A stretch of DNA of 64,000 nucleotides from Myripristis murdjan (GCF_902150065.1 NC_043996.1:11632485-11696484); one strand, 5' to 3'; counted from the stretch's first letter, positions 39,570 to 52,099 are shown. Numbers and translations: made by a program. The notes: generated by a model not told the origin, from the letters alone.

Positions 39570-39835
39570 ACTGCAGGTATGATAGGATGTGCATTTTTCA
39601 TTTTTTAGAGCTGTTATTTGGTATTGGGTAGGTATTTATTCTGTTTTTAATATCTTTTGCATTGTATTTATTATGTATCTTTTTAATTGCTCCATGTGTT
39701 TTATGTTTTTTTCATGGTTGTTTTTATTTATTTGTTTATTTATTTATTTCTTCAATGGCTGCAGCATGGGTGGTTAGCCCAAGACAAATTTTCCACTTGG
39801 TGGGACAATAAAGTTTATCTTGATCTTGATCTTGC
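39570..39835 (+). mobile_element. 3' end of a non-LTR retroposon
   Basis: T-rich sequence with TTTATTTATTTG repeats leads into CAAGACAAATTTTCCACTTG, then GGGACAATAAAGTTTATC and three copies of TTGATC. The 'acaaatttcccc..gggacaataaagtttatc' plus short tandem tail is a common 3' end of fish LINEs and their SINE partners. The 5' limit is uncertain. Confidence 0.55.
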
Positions 39836-41654
39836 CAAGGACTGCACTGGAATAGTGGGTGCTGTGGGACCCACCAAAAGCCCTGAGCCTAGCAGGATGA
39901 CCATCCTGAGGAAGGACCAGCAACATCAGAGGGTTGCAGGGACCAAGACGGCGGGTGCTATGAGGCTGCACTCGAATCAACAAGGGCATTAATGTAATCA
40001 AAGTCTTAAGAGAAGAGTGCACTAAGATCCAGGCCAGGGCAAACATGCCAGGCAGGAAGCCTCCCATTAGGCTTCACCTTAATAAATAGGACAGCTGGAT
40101 CGTGCATGTAAGCTCCTCTCCTGACAGCACCCTGCAGGGCACCAGTGAAGGTAAAAGCAAGATACAAAGCAAGCAAAGAGGCTCCAGACGGAGGCGTCCA
40201 CTGCAACTGAGTCCCACCCAGTCCTCTTCACTGAGGACACGCTGGTACAGCAGCTGTCCCACGCCGGGGGAGGGCGTCATGCCCTTCCGCAGGAAGAAGA
40301 GTGCATGTGTGCCCATATGTAGTGTGTGTTGGGTGGATGACAAGTACTGGGCATGCTGGGATGTCTGGAAAGAGATTATCCAGTGGGGGATGAGATAGAT
40401 TCAGTGCCAAAAGAAATACAGAATAGCAGGAAAATATAGCAGTAACACAATAGCAGAAGCAGAACAAAATGAAGGGAAGAGGAGGTGTGATAGAATGACA
40501 GTGGACCTGATGGATGTTCTGTAAGACAATACCAGATAATCTATATGAATATTCATGTTCATGACAGAATATACATAATCACAAATAAAAAGCATGACTG
40601 TAATGTTCAGTATTTATACTACTGTTTTGTTTGAAGCTACCATTGCATCTGTCACTAAAATTATAATTTATAAACAGACTTTACACAATGCAACTTTCAA
40701 GAAATTAATTGCAGGTCCCAAATGAAACTTTTACTGTTAATTCTTTACTAAACTCTTATGGAACATCCCATATGATGACACAAACCTAACTCATGGTTTT
40801 CACTGGATGGCCCTCCTGTGGAACTGCAATGCAAAAGTTGCACATATACTCCAATAGAATATGTCCAAAAGGATCAAATGTGTGTGTAGAATGGTAAAAA
40901 TTTGCATACTTATGTGAATATTTTAATGTTGAAAATACCTGATGTGCCAGTTAAGCAAAGATCCAGGCGGAGCCATAGTGCCGCCCATGTATTATTTCCA
41001 AAATAGCACTTAATAGTGATGACACAGATGGCTTTTTACATATTCACAAATTACACCCCCAATTGTCTGAATTTTACACCCATATCATGCCCTTATGAGA
41101 CTGGTAAAGTTGTTTAGTTTCCACTAAATCACAAAAAATCACCCTGGAAATTCAGTTCAATTTCCTTTATGTTACTTCATATTCAAAAGCAGGTGCAGCA
41201 TTTTAAGGCTCCAGTGAAATTCTCAAAAAAGACTAGTAGGTCATTCTGAGTCCATAGATATGCCCTGATCTCTCTATCTGAATTATTAATTGCAAATTTA
41301 AAAAGGCTGTTAAAGAGCTTGAAGCTGCAAGAAATGTGTGAATGCTCTGCACTCTGCAACTGTGACCTTAAAGCTCATCAACAGAGCTTTGACATGGATG
41401 TAAAGCTGAAGTGCATGAGGGCCCCTGATATGATCACCATAATGTGGAACCAGTCATTAATGCCATAAATACAAATGTATGGATTCTGCACAAGATGCTC
41501 ACTGGCAACGGTAAGGCTGTGGCCATCCTCACTACATCTTACGCCAAAGCAAAGTCAAATGAAAAATGCAGCACTGGCATGTCCGAAACCATGACTGCGC
41601 CTGCATACAATTTTTGTTTGTTTGTTTGCTTGTTTGTTTTTGTTTTTGTTTTTG

Positions 41655-42030
41655 TTTTTGTTTTGGCAGACTTATATTTACGAATATGGAACTTAGCTAA
41701 AATTATAAAACTTATATAAATCTTTCTGTTGTTAAAAAACAGACCATGTTCATAGAGTAAAGTAAAATCTGCTACAAAGGTGACATTAATAAACTTAGAA
41801 ACCTCTTGCCACGGTCTTTTAGTGTAGTAACAATGCCAAAATAAGTGAGGCACAGTTCCAAGATGTGCATAACATAAATATCGTTCTTAAATCTTTTGAG
41901 AAAATGTATCACAGGGTAGAATTTGTGGGGAAAAAGGAGTTTTATTTTATTGGTGATGAGATTTGTGAGGCGGCAGCCAAACTTGGAATATCACTTATCA
42001 CTTATTACAAAATTATTCCAGTAGGGGGCG
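41655..42030 (-). mobile_element. L1-type LINE fragment, C-terminal end of ORF2
   Basis: Minus-strand translation gives FPHKFYPVIHFLKRFKNDI and HLFWHCYYTKRPWQEVSKFI, then FIILAKFHIRKYK, the conserved region after the reverse transcriptase in fish L1-like ORF2. The two parts lie in different frames, so at least one frameshift separates them. The 5' part is missing. On the 3' side it abuts a TTTTTG/TTTG tract (41603-41665). A dead, truncated copy. Confidence 0.7.
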
Positions 42031-42268
42031 ACATAAGGGATAGAAATACTCTCATGCTGAAATAAGGAATGTATTAATATTATTATTATTTTAGACATAC
42101 AAAACAGAAGGAGTGTCAACAGGGTGAGTAAATAAAATTTCAGTAGGATGATAAACACATTCACAGAACCATTACAAGGTTAATATCTTTAGTCGATATT
42201 AAAAAATAAATAAATAAAATAAAATAAAATTTGCCTAGGATGTGGGTGTAATTTCCTGCCACGTAATG

Positions 42269-42278
42269 GCGCATGCGC
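42269..42278 (+). promoter_or_regulatory. gorasp2: NRF1-type palindrome in the gorasp2 promoter
   Basis: GCGCATGCGC lies 118 bases upstream of the gorasp2 start codon in a GC-rich setting without a TATA box. It is the core of the NRF1 recognition site that is frequent in housekeeping promoters. Use is inferred. Confidence 0.55.
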
Positions 42279-42395
42279 ATCGCTCAGCTAGTAAATTGGC
42301 GACGTGTACCGGTGCGGCTGTGAAGCCAGGCATCTCACCTCTACTGGGGGAAAACAACTGCCTGAAAACCATTAAAAGTCCAACACAGCGGAACC

Positions 42396-45300
42396 ATGGG
42401 AGGCTCGCAAAGTGTGGAGATACCGGGAGGAGGCTCAGAGGGCTACCATGTTCTCCGGGTTAGTGTTTGGCTCCCGTTGCCTGCAGTTAGCCGTTAGCTT
42501 AGCATTGGACCTAACTGACTATGGAGGATGCCCCGCCGCCTGCCTGTGTTGACTAGAGGCCGGGGATGACACCTGGGCCTCCGTTTGGACAACACTCAAC
42601 CCCTGTCATGCAACATTTCCCGTGCACTAGAACTGTGTCGGTGGCACTTGTCACCACCCTTCATGTTTCATCTATTTCTGCCTGTTGATAATTGAATCTA
42701 CTGTGATGCTATGCTACCTAAAGCTAGCTAGCTACCTAGCTGTCTTGAATGACAGCAGCCAAGCTTGTAATATTAATGCGTCCATTATCGGACACGTCCC
42801 CGTCTTCTGTGCTGTTTCTTTCCTTTTCATGTGAAATCTAGCCAAAGACTACCCCCAGACAGGCAATCCACGCCACTGGCACAGGCTTATGTGTGCGTCT
42901 AAGTTTTGGAGTCATGCACAGTTACTGGATAAGGAAGACAACAAGTAGGCGCTGCGAAGTTGCTTGCCCTGTTCTTGTCAGCTTCCTTTCAACAAATAGG
43001 GGAGAGGATACTCTTGGTGTAAGGGCCGTGCAATAGTCAACATCTGTGCTGAGCAGCAGCGGAGTCCATGCTCGGCTGTGTGTGTCATTTGGGATATTCT
43101 TGTAGGAGGCAAGCTACAATGCACGAGGCCATCAATCTGTTATCCATAGAAAATACCAGTTTGATCTGTTAACGTTTCACAAGTCACTAATTTAACGCCA
43201 GCATGAGTTTGGCTACCTAGTTTGGTGTGACATTAGCCCATATCGCCCCTTTCCCCTCTGTCTTGTGTTGCGTCAACATCAGTTCAGGTGTAATCTGTCT
43301 TGAAAGCGTTTGACACCTCCAGTAGTGTAGTTGTTCTGTAAGAATGTAATGAATTGTGGAAAGTGATGTTACAACTTGCTCTCCAGCAGTGACATGCTGA
43401 AGTTGTCTCTCACCCATGTGCAGGTTCAGGAGAACTCGCCGGGCCACCGGGCAGGGCTGGAGCCTTTCTTTGACTTCATTGTTTCTATCAATAACACCAG
43501 ACTGGTAAGCTCTGTACAGAGTGGAAAGTGAATGTTGGTATTGTGCCTCCACTGTATGTACTGTATATACGTAAGCCAAAATGGAGATAATGGGATTCAC
43601 TCTTGCCCCTTCTCTGGTCCACATCTCCTCTCCTGCAGAACAAGGACAACGACACCTTGAAGGACTTATTGAAAGCCAGTGTTGAGAAGCCGGTGAGGAT
43701 GCTGGTGTATTCCTCTAAGACCCTGGAGCTGAGGGAGTCCACTGTCACCCCAAGCAACCTGTGGGGGGGTCAGGGTTTGCTTGGCGTCTCCATTCGCTTC
43801 TGCAGCTTTGAGGGAGCCAATGAGAATGTTTGGCACGTGCTGGTCAGTAGCCGGAGTTGAGATATTCTCCTTTTCTTTTACATCTTGTTTTCATACTGAT
43901 AGTTTCTTTCCTCACCTTCCCTCTCATTCTCTCTCTTTTTCTAGGAGGTGGAGCCAAATTCTCCAGCAGCTCTGGCTGGCTTGCGGCCGCACACTGACTA
44001 TATCATTGGCGCTGACACTGTTATGAATGAGGTATGTGAGATGCAATACCTCTGTAACACTTGTGCTAATAGGAGCTATCACTGAAGGGGTTTTAGCCCC
44101 TGGTATTGTAGCCTTGCAGTAACTGACTTTTCACTTTGCCCACTTTCTTCTTCCCTCTGTGGCTGGACGTCCAGTCAGAGGATCTCTTCTCTCTGATAGA
44201 GACCCATGAGGGGAAGGGGCTGAAGCTCTACGTGTACAACACCGACACTGACAACTGCAGAGAGGTGGTCATCACACCTAACAGTGCCTGGGGAGGAGAG
44301 GGAAGGTAACAAATTAACTACATTTGTATCTCTCCTGATACACACACATACAGATCACATTTGCTCCACGAAAGACTCTGAAGAAAACATATGAAAGCAT
44401 TTTCCTTGTATTTGTCATCTTCATTTATTTGAGTGAAAATCTTAGGGTCCTCAGTTGAATGAGCAGATTTTTTTTCTTCCTGTTCTAGTCTAGGGTGTGG
44501 GATTGGTTATGGATACCTCCACAGGATTCCAACCCGGCCTTTTGAAGAGGGAAAGAAGATCAGCTTCCCTGGAAACACTTCCAGTGAGCCCGTCAGCCCG
44601 CTAAAGGACGGATTCACTGAGGTCAGGACACTCAAAATATTCATGCTCTGCTGGGACAACAGAATGAAAATTTCCAGCTCTCAGTCCACAAGGAGTCCAA
44701 TTAAAGCTGGCAAATAAATGCATCTTTGTCTGAGCACCTCATAATTTAAATACTAATGCGCTGGATGAACATCACTGCTCATACAAGTACTAAAACTGTA
44801 ATATCAGTCTTTGTAAACCATGCCGTCCTTGCATATCACAAAGACAAGCCGTAGTCTGAGGTGCACTGCCTGTTTCTGACTAATGAAAACATGCAACGCT
44901 GGGGACTTCCATCATTTTGTGGCTTCTGATTCCTTAAATCTGTACACACCCTGGAAACGCGACCTTCCTTCATTATGAAACAGAGAGGAATGACGCTCAT
45001 TAGAGCTAATTACATGTTTGAATGAAGTTGACCTTACCTGTTTGACAGCATCGTCTCTTCCTCCGCCTCCTCTCCTCTTCGTGCTCTTTCTAACTCCCTC
45101 AGGTCCAGCTTTCGGCTGTGACCCCTCCTCCTACTGCACCTGCGGTCCCGTCCGGGCTGGAAGAGTCATTATCCAGCCTGTCGATTAGCTCAGCTCCGCC
45201 CACCATACCCAGTGAGCTGCAGACAGGTATTTCATCTCTCTCTTTCTCTCTCTTGTGTCCTTTCTTTCTCTCATGTTCTCTCTCTCTCTAGTTCCTTAGA

Positions 45301-46852
45301 ACTTCCATAAAGCTCGTCCACATTCTCAGAAAGTAATCGACTGTGTAATTACTTTGTATTATCTCATGCCATGTGTTATTTGTTTCCCATCCAGGTCTGC
45401 CTACAGTTCCCCTGCTTCCCACCTCCTCCAGTCCCTCCCTCACCCCCCTTTCTCCTCTGAATCCTGCTGCCACCAACTTCAACCCTGCCACCACGCTACC
45501 AGGTAGGTGATTCTCAATCACACTCACACCCAAAGCACGTCATCATTGTCATTACTACTATGTCTTAACTCCTGCTGAGTCAGTTAACTTTCAACACCAC
45601 GTTGCCGATACAGTCACACTACTTCCCTGTCGCCACTGTTTTCTCAGGGTGCTCTCACAGCATTTCACTTTTCTTGCACAAGAAACGTGGTGCCTCAACC
45701 GCATTTGGTGCTGATTATGTAAAGCGGGCTGTGTAAACACATTCTTTGTTTCCAATAAGGACAAACTGCAACTATCAGTATTTATGTAAAATTATCAAAC
45801 ACTTACCACAGATTCCCTCAGCACAACCAATGTGTTCATGCCAGAGTAACAGCTGCTGCCAGCCTTCTAAACTTAAGAAAGCTCTCAATGCATGCCATGC
45901 TTTTTGAAACAGATAGAAGGCAGCTGACTTTAAATAAGAGTTTGAAAACCTTTGTGTGCTTTGTGTAGGTCTGATGCCCCTACCAGCCGGCCTGCCCCCT
46001 CTCCCTAACCTGCCCAACCTCAACCTGGCACTGCCAGACCTCAGTGCCGTGTCGCTACCAGGCATCAGCAGCCTACCCCCGCCAGCAGGAACCACAGGTA
46101 AATAAGCTGTAAATGAACTGTGAATTAGCTCTGAAAGCTTAATTAAATTTCCTTTCTTTCTTTCTAGCTCATGAAGAACCAGATTTTTCATTTTCAGTTT
46201 TTTCATGTTTTTCATTTTTTTTTCTTCTACTTGGAAACCACCAACTTGTCTAAACAAGTATACACATTCAAATTGGACATTAAGCTTTTTTTCCATTTTT
46301 AAAAGATTTCATATTTTTTATATGCTAATTTTTTATAAGTTGTATATGTTTTAATGTATGCATTTCAAAATAAAATGTTTTTTTCCCCTCTTTTTTTGCA
46401 TCAAGTGCACCTACATACCCAGGGTCTGCTCATAATCAACTTGCGGTCCACTTTTGAACAACAGTTGAGAACCACTGATCTAAGTCACATTGAAGAACGG
46501 GTTAAAGGCAGTTTATCCTGTGACTAATGCATCTTTCTCTTCTTTCTGTTCTCCCTTCTTTCCACTGTCAGCATTCCCGCCCTTAGCTCCACTCCCACCC
46601 CTCAATCTGCCTGGTCTTGCCCCGTTGCCCCCTCTGCCCACTGTCCTGCCCTCCCAGCTGCCTCCTCTTCTGCCCCAGGCAGTGGCCCCTGTCCTCTCCA
46701 CCTCCACCACTGCCCCCGAAGCCTCAGTCACTGTTACGGCGCCCGCTGCCCCTGAGGCCACTGCCGCCACACCTGCAGTCACCATGGAAACCGCCTCCAC
46801 AGACATCACGGAAACACAGGACCCTACGGAAACAACGCAAACGTCATCATAA
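42396..46852 (+). CDS. gorasp2: Golgi reassembly-stacking protein 2 (GRASP55)
   Basis: Peripheral Golgi protein that tethers medial/trans cisternae through oligomers of its two PDZ-like repeats and takes part in unconventional secretion and autophagy. Ten exons: 42396-42458, 43424-43504, 43639-43842, 43945-44031, 44175-44305, 44489-44621, 45103-45226, 45395-45502, 45969-46097, 46572-46852; 446 codons, all phases agree. Seen: Gly2 for myristoylation ([13 protein letters not shown]), GRASP domain at about 5-207 with [20 protein letters not shown] and [20 protein letters not shown], then a Ser/Pro-rich regulatory tail with [12 protein letters not shown]-like repeats. It resembles GORASP2, not GORASP1, throughout. 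At the pair of MAPK sites T222/T225 known in mammals the protein reads E222 and S225 ([11 protein letters not shown]). Confidence 0.96.
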
Positions 46853-46886
46853 CATGACAAAGAAATTCACTCGCCATCAAACCAAA

Positions 46887-46892
<6 letters not shown>

Positions 46893-46942
<50 letters not shown>
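46893..46942 (+). repeat. (CA)25 microsatellite in the gorasp2 3'UTR
   Basis: Fifty bases of pure CA, 41 bases after the gorasp2 stop. Confidence 0.95.
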
Positions 46943-46947
<5 letters not shown>

Positions 46948-47707
46948 CTCTCTTCCTCAGTCTGTCTTTATGTGTTTCTCTCTATTTATTTGGTCAAGAG
47001 GGACAGGCAGACAGCGGTGCCCGTTCAGACTTGAACGTCGGCATGTTGCAGTCGTGGATTGTGAAGCTTGTCTGGAGCTATGAAGGATGGATGGATAAGA
47101 GGAATGAGGAGTGGATGGTAGGACAGATGTAGGTTTGTCTTACCAACATGTCTGTGTAACCAGATTAAGTGTCATATTGCATAAAGACCAAGCAGCACTG
47201 TGGCTTGCTTAAGCTGCTGTATGAGGAGGACGAGGTTTACTTTCTGGCTTCTTGTGTGTTTCACACTTCTGCAGTTACAAGGTGGCAAATAACTCTCAAG
47301 ACTTTTTCTCCTTTCTGATCTGGCAATCCTTTGCATTTCACCTTGGGTTTCTTTTATATATACTGTATATGTATAACCTCCTCCCGGTTAGATACCTGAC
47401 CAATAGATTTTGTTTGATTCTGCCATGTATTGATTTTTTTTGTTTGAATCACTGTATGATTGTTTCCACATCATAAATGGATCTGCATTATTTTGCACCA
47501 TATTTGTGTTTTGAAATTATTAGGCATGTCTGTCCCTTTGTATGTCTCCATATATATTCATAAAACTACAAGGGTGGTAACAGCCAAAGGCCATGCCAGA
47601 AGGGACTGGAGGTTTTACGTTACATGAGCTACTGAGCAGAATGCATGTTTGCTATTGGGAGATCATTAGATATGATAAAACATGGGTGTTGGTTATTAAA
47701 AAAAAAT

Positions 47708-47847
47708 AATAAAGAAAGAAGAAGAAAGTACTTGGTTCTTCCTGGCATGGCCTGGGTGAGAGGGGCCGCGAAGTTGCAGTGATGCCGTACAGCCACAAGG
47801 TGTCAGTGTGACATAACTAAAAATTCATGTACAGTGCGAGCAATAAA
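47708..47847 (+). terminator. gorasp2: Candidate poly(A) signals of gorasp2
   Basis: AATAAA occurs at 47708-47713 and again at 47842-47847, giving a 3'UTR of about 0.9-1.0 kb. Both precede the next gene on the same strand by more than 500 bases. Which is used is unknown. Confidence 0.5.
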
Positions 47848-48386
47848 GCCAAAACTAATTTTACACGATGCGTCTAATGTGTGTCAATTGTTGGTCTTTT
47901 AGGCAGTGATTTCCTGTCCTTGTTACTGCACCTGCTATTATCTAATAAGGGTGATGGTGGAATCTATAAAATCTAAAATATTCTTATGGGGACTTAGTGT
48001 GTCCTGCTGTGTCACTACTATAATATCCTTAAAATATCTTTATAATCTCCGTGATACTTATGTACCCTAACATTACTGTTTCGTTCAAGTGTAACAATAA
48101 GCAATAAGTAGGCATAATAACGCATGATGGTCACACTAGCTGAGGGTTTATCCACGGACCATCGTTTGAACAGTCATCCAACCAGTGCGTAATTTTACGC
48201 GCGTGGCACAAGAAAACACAGGGCAAAGTTTGCAGCGGTTGATGAAAAACTCCACGTCGCTGTGCCTGTAGATGTGAGTGAGAAGGCATGATTGAGCGTT
48301 CAACACACGAGTATGCACCTGATGTATCGTATTCACCAACACATGATACATCTGCTACCGAAACGATTCAACAGTGAAGCTTCTTG

Positions 48387-48903
48387 ATGAACGACAGCGG
48401 GAAGTGCAGTGGCCAAACAATGCCGCTGGATTTGGACTTTGACCGGCGCAATGCCAAATCAGGTAGCTTTTATTCTATCTATTCTACTGATCCACCAACT
48501 CATCAAAACTTACCATCTGCCCGTGCCGATCAGGAAACTCTTTTTTCCCCCCTTAGACGATCTAGAGGAGGACAAGGAAATTGCACACCAAGCCGTGCTG
48601 TTAGTCATGAGCGGCACAAAGAGGGGGGCAGTTCACCTGTGCGCCAGAGTCGCAGACTTAATGCGGGAGAATAGAAGGTAAATCCTGCTGGTCGCGGATC
48701 AATATCACTGATCAGAAATATCTACCATACTAACTCAAGATGGTGAGATTTCAAGACTAAAATTTAGATTGAATAACTTGATGGATATTTCTTGCAGTGT
48801 GGGTCTGTCCTCTGGTACAGTTAACTATTGACTTTTTCTCCCCTCCTGGTGTGTTGGACTGCATGTTTTCCTTGGCTCAGACTTGACCTTTGACTGTGTA
48901 TGT

Positions 48904-48954
<51 letters not shown>

Positions 48955-51637
48955 TCCCAGCCTTCAGCAGACCATAGAGGCACAGAAAGCTCTCATTAGG
49001 CGGCTGAGATCTCTGTGCTTTCTGGCCCATTCACCTGATGACCCTGCGAGTCCTGAACCCCCCAGCCAACCGCAGACCTCTTCTTCCTCACCCTCACCTC
49101 GCCTCCCTCCTCTCCCTCAGTCAGGCTTCAACCTCCTTTCTCCCTCTCTTTCTCCACCTCCACCTGCCTCCTCTTCTTCATTCTACCTTCCCTCTCCCTC
49201 AGCCTCCTCTTGCAGTTCAGGAAGAGGGAGTTTGTCATCTACCACCACCCCTCCCTTCCTGCCTCATCTCACAGAGACCCCCCATCCTCATCCTCCCATC
49301 AGCCTTTGTAACCACCAGGTAAATTATGCGTCCACGTGCTACGCTGCATCATTCAAGGAGGCTATGGTATTGATGTTGATAGTGATGATGATGATGCTTC
49401 TCCATCAGGCCTTGTCTGTGCCATGCACAGAGGGGAACAAACTACCCATCATTCCTCACCCTCCCTCCACCAGACAGAGGAGCAATGCAGGTGCTCGCAC
49501 ACGACAGCATGACACATCTGGTCAAGAAGTATCTGATTCCGGTCTTGTTTCCTCCAGCATTTTTTCCCATGCATAAATCTGCCCAACCTCACATGTATAA
49601 TTTTCCTTGTTTGTTTCCTCTTGTTTCTTTGAATCGTTATTTTTTGTGTCTCTTTTCAATTATGCTTGCAAAACACATTGAATTATCTTATGTAAGAAAT
49701 GCACTGTAGAAATAAACCTGCCTCTAGTCAGGAAGCCAGGAGGCAGGAGGACCATATCTTCAGGTTATGGGGCAACATCATCTAAGACACAACGCATTCT
49801 CAAGGTAAGATACTAGAGATGGACCATTTTATCGACAGACTATCTATATCGGTCAAAATCAGCTTTTAAAATCAGTATCAGTATTGGTCCAACACTGTCA
49901 TTTGATGCTGATATTTGGCTGATTGTGTAATTGTCATTTTTGTGACCCTCTTTTCTAGGTGGGTCTTAAGTGAGGTCTGTCACTTAACCATTATAATTAA
50001 TAAAACATAACAGTGCATTTGGACAGGAATTCTTACAAATATACACATTGGTATAGCCGTTATGTGTAGGAGGATATCACATATTGATAATGGCCTCAAA
50101 AAAAAAAAAAAAAAAACCCTCAATCCATTCCTAGTAGGTACCTCAGGTGTTGATTCTATGAGGATCCATGAAGTCACACTTGCAAACATAAAACTGCTTT
50201 CCATTCACCATGTAAGAAAAGAGGCTGTTTGCAGAGGACGACTTTGTGTGGAAATCCTTTGAGAGAAGACAAGGAGGACTCCAAAGAGGAAGATGACAAA
50301 GACGAGGCTTTGGAGGAGGCAACACTTTCCCAGGGAGAGGTCCTTCATCCAAGCTCCATTAGGTATAGTAGAAATGTTCAACTGAAACAACAGTATAAAG
50401 TTGTTGGCCCCACAGAGTCCCCCAGGATTTACCAAATCAACTCCAAAATCTTTTCAAATGTGTAGCTTCCCTCATATATCATCCCATCGAATATGAATGT
50501 TTAGTGGTTCTTGTGTGCATTTTAGGAGGAAACACCACTTAAATGTGAATGAGCAAGTGGCTGTAGAAACCAGAAAAGAGAAAGAGGAAGAGTGGGCAGA
50601 GAGGGGAGAAGTGGTGAAGTTTACTGGACCTCAATGGGCAACCGACTCTACAGATGTCAACATCAGTGTGGAACAGAATATACCCTGTGAGTCAAAGTGT
50701 ATGTGTGTGTGTGTGTGTGTGTTAGGCTTCAGTTAAACAATGGTTGTCCATGATTCTTGCTGTTAAGTTTCACCTTCTTTGAATACCAGATGGGTGGCAT
50801 TTACTGCAATTAAACAATTCAGATTTAAAGAAAGCTGACAGTCACAGAAAAGTTCCCTTTCCTTTGATTGTTTAAATCTTTTGTTGGTCACTGTTTTTTG
50901 TCCCACGTGGTGATCACTGTAATACATAGCAAACTCAAGGTTTTTGCAGAAATCATCCCAGAAGAGAAAGCTGAGGTTCTCCGGCATGGACGAACTAACG
51001 GGAGTGTGTTAGAGACGAGGCTGAAGTTTAAGCTTGTAGGCCTGGCGTTTGCTGTGTGTGTGTGTTAAGGAGTCAACAGTGACATTTATTCCTGTTTCCC
51101 AGGTGGTGAAAATGACAGCTGCCTCGGTGGCTCCAGATATTTTAACTGTGGGCACAGCCAGGGAGAGTTCACTGTCATAAAAGACGTCAGGAAGGTGGGG
51201 TGTCTATTTTGTGTCTCTTTGCCTTGAGCCACACCATTGTAAACAGTCTTTTGGTCAACAAACGTAACTAATTTAACATAAAGGCGGATACTGACATCAC
51301 ATACATGCCTGATGCAAGTCGTTTTTTTCTACTAGCAATAGATCTTATTGATTAGTTGTTATTCCCTGTGTATATTTTTGAAATGAAAATTAAAACTCAC
51401 ACAAAGCTTGATTGAGATTAAATATAATGCTTTTTCTCCCAACAGCTCTCCTCCAACTCTGCCCCTCCCACAGGCAGACATGCACTGGATCCTTCCCCGT
51501 CATCACAAGGCGGAGACCTCCCCAAAAAGCTCCTTGTTGTCAGCGAGGAAGGACAGTCAGACTGCCGAAACGAGCACTCAGAGCAGGGATGCAACAGTGA
51601 CGAGGGAGGGGAAAGGTCCGAGAAAAGATCATGCTGA
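48387..51637 (+). CDS. Uncharacterised protein with N-terminal helical segment and low-complexity middle
   Basis: I do not recognise this gene. Nine exons join in one frame to 431 codons: 48387-48462, 48557-48677, 48961-49318, 49409-49490, 49732-49804, 50222-50362, 50526-50686, 51103-51194, 51446-51637. Every join has GT..AG and a matching phase. Residues about 25-95 look folded and partly coiled-coil (EEDKEIAHQAVLLVMSGTKR; VADLMRENRSLQQTIEAQKA; LIRRLRSLC). Then come a Ser/Pro-rich stretch of about 100 residues, an acidic stretch (EDKEDSKEEDDKDEALEE) and a Ser/Glu-rich tail. There is no signal peptide, membrane segment or catalytic motif. It follows gorasp2 on the same strand and converges with tlk1. 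Exons 4-6 are the least certain. The compact, in-frame structure argues for a real gene; the function is unknown. Confidence 0.7.
48906..48949 (+). repeat. (GT)22 microsatellite next to a 3' splice site
   Basis: Pure GT tract ending 11 bases before exon 3 of the unnamed gene, with TTTTCATCCCAG between, so it stands in place of a normal polypyrimidine tract. Confidence 0.9.
49815..49945. mobile_element. Possible remnant of a hAT-like inverted-repeat element
   Basis: The stretch TAGAGATGGACCATTTTATC followed by ATATCGGTCAAAATC and ATCAGTATCAGTATTGGTCC resembles the start of fish elements beginning 'agagatgcaccgat'. No matching far end was found. It lies in intron 5 of the unnamed gene. Confidence 0.3.
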
Positions 51638-51883
51638 GAGTCTCGGCGTATTTCGAGTCAAAGCTGAGTGAGCAGACCTTTGGACTGGCCGAACACTGAC
51701 ACCACACATCCAGAGAGCCTGTAAAATAATTATTGTGAAGGTTCAGTAAGTCATGCACTGGTGACACTCACATCTACCAGATCATCCTTGATGTCTTTGG
51801 GCAATGGACCGGCTACATCCAGAGTGATTTCTGAAGCTTTCCCTGCACCTCCCTCTGTCTGGAGGAAACGAAATAGAACTTCA

Positions 51884-52098
51884 CAGGGCTGGGTGATGTG
51901 GATCAAATATGGAAAATCAACTATCACAATATCTGAATACATCAGTGTCAATATTGTGATGATGTTGAAGGTCTACTAAGTTCAGAAAATTACACCCTAT
52001 TACTGTAATGCAACCTTTAACACCAAGAAAAGACATCACTGACACCACACCACAGAATCCAAAATGCCATGATATCACAGTATTGATATATTGCCCCT
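51884..52098. mobile_element. Degenerate hAT-type MITE
   Basis: Begins CAGGGCTGGGTGATGTGG and ends TTGATATATTGCCCCTAA, recognisable as a worn copy of the common fish element 'cagggctgggcgatat..atattgcccagccct'. The inner phrase AAGTTCAGAAAATTACACCC also belongs to that family. The right end has decayed and no target duplication is visible. Lies just after the unnamed gene's stop. Confidence 0.65.
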
Positions 52099-52099
52099 A

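Larger units (their letters stand above)
38310..42230. other. Intergenic spacer between arhgef18 and gorasp2
   Basis: About 3.9 kb between divergent promoters, holding at least two retroposon remnants (near 39.6-39.8 and 41.7-42.0 kb). The short plus frame at 38286-38480 (ends in a serine run) and frames near 39.7-40.4 kb show no recognisable protein. I see nothing definable in 38490-39560 and 40400-41580. Confidence 0.55.

Noticed and set aside
39687-40398. Series of overlapping ORFs near 40 kb on both strands
   Set aside because: They begin in a retroposon tail, carry no recognised domain and lack consistent splice borders.
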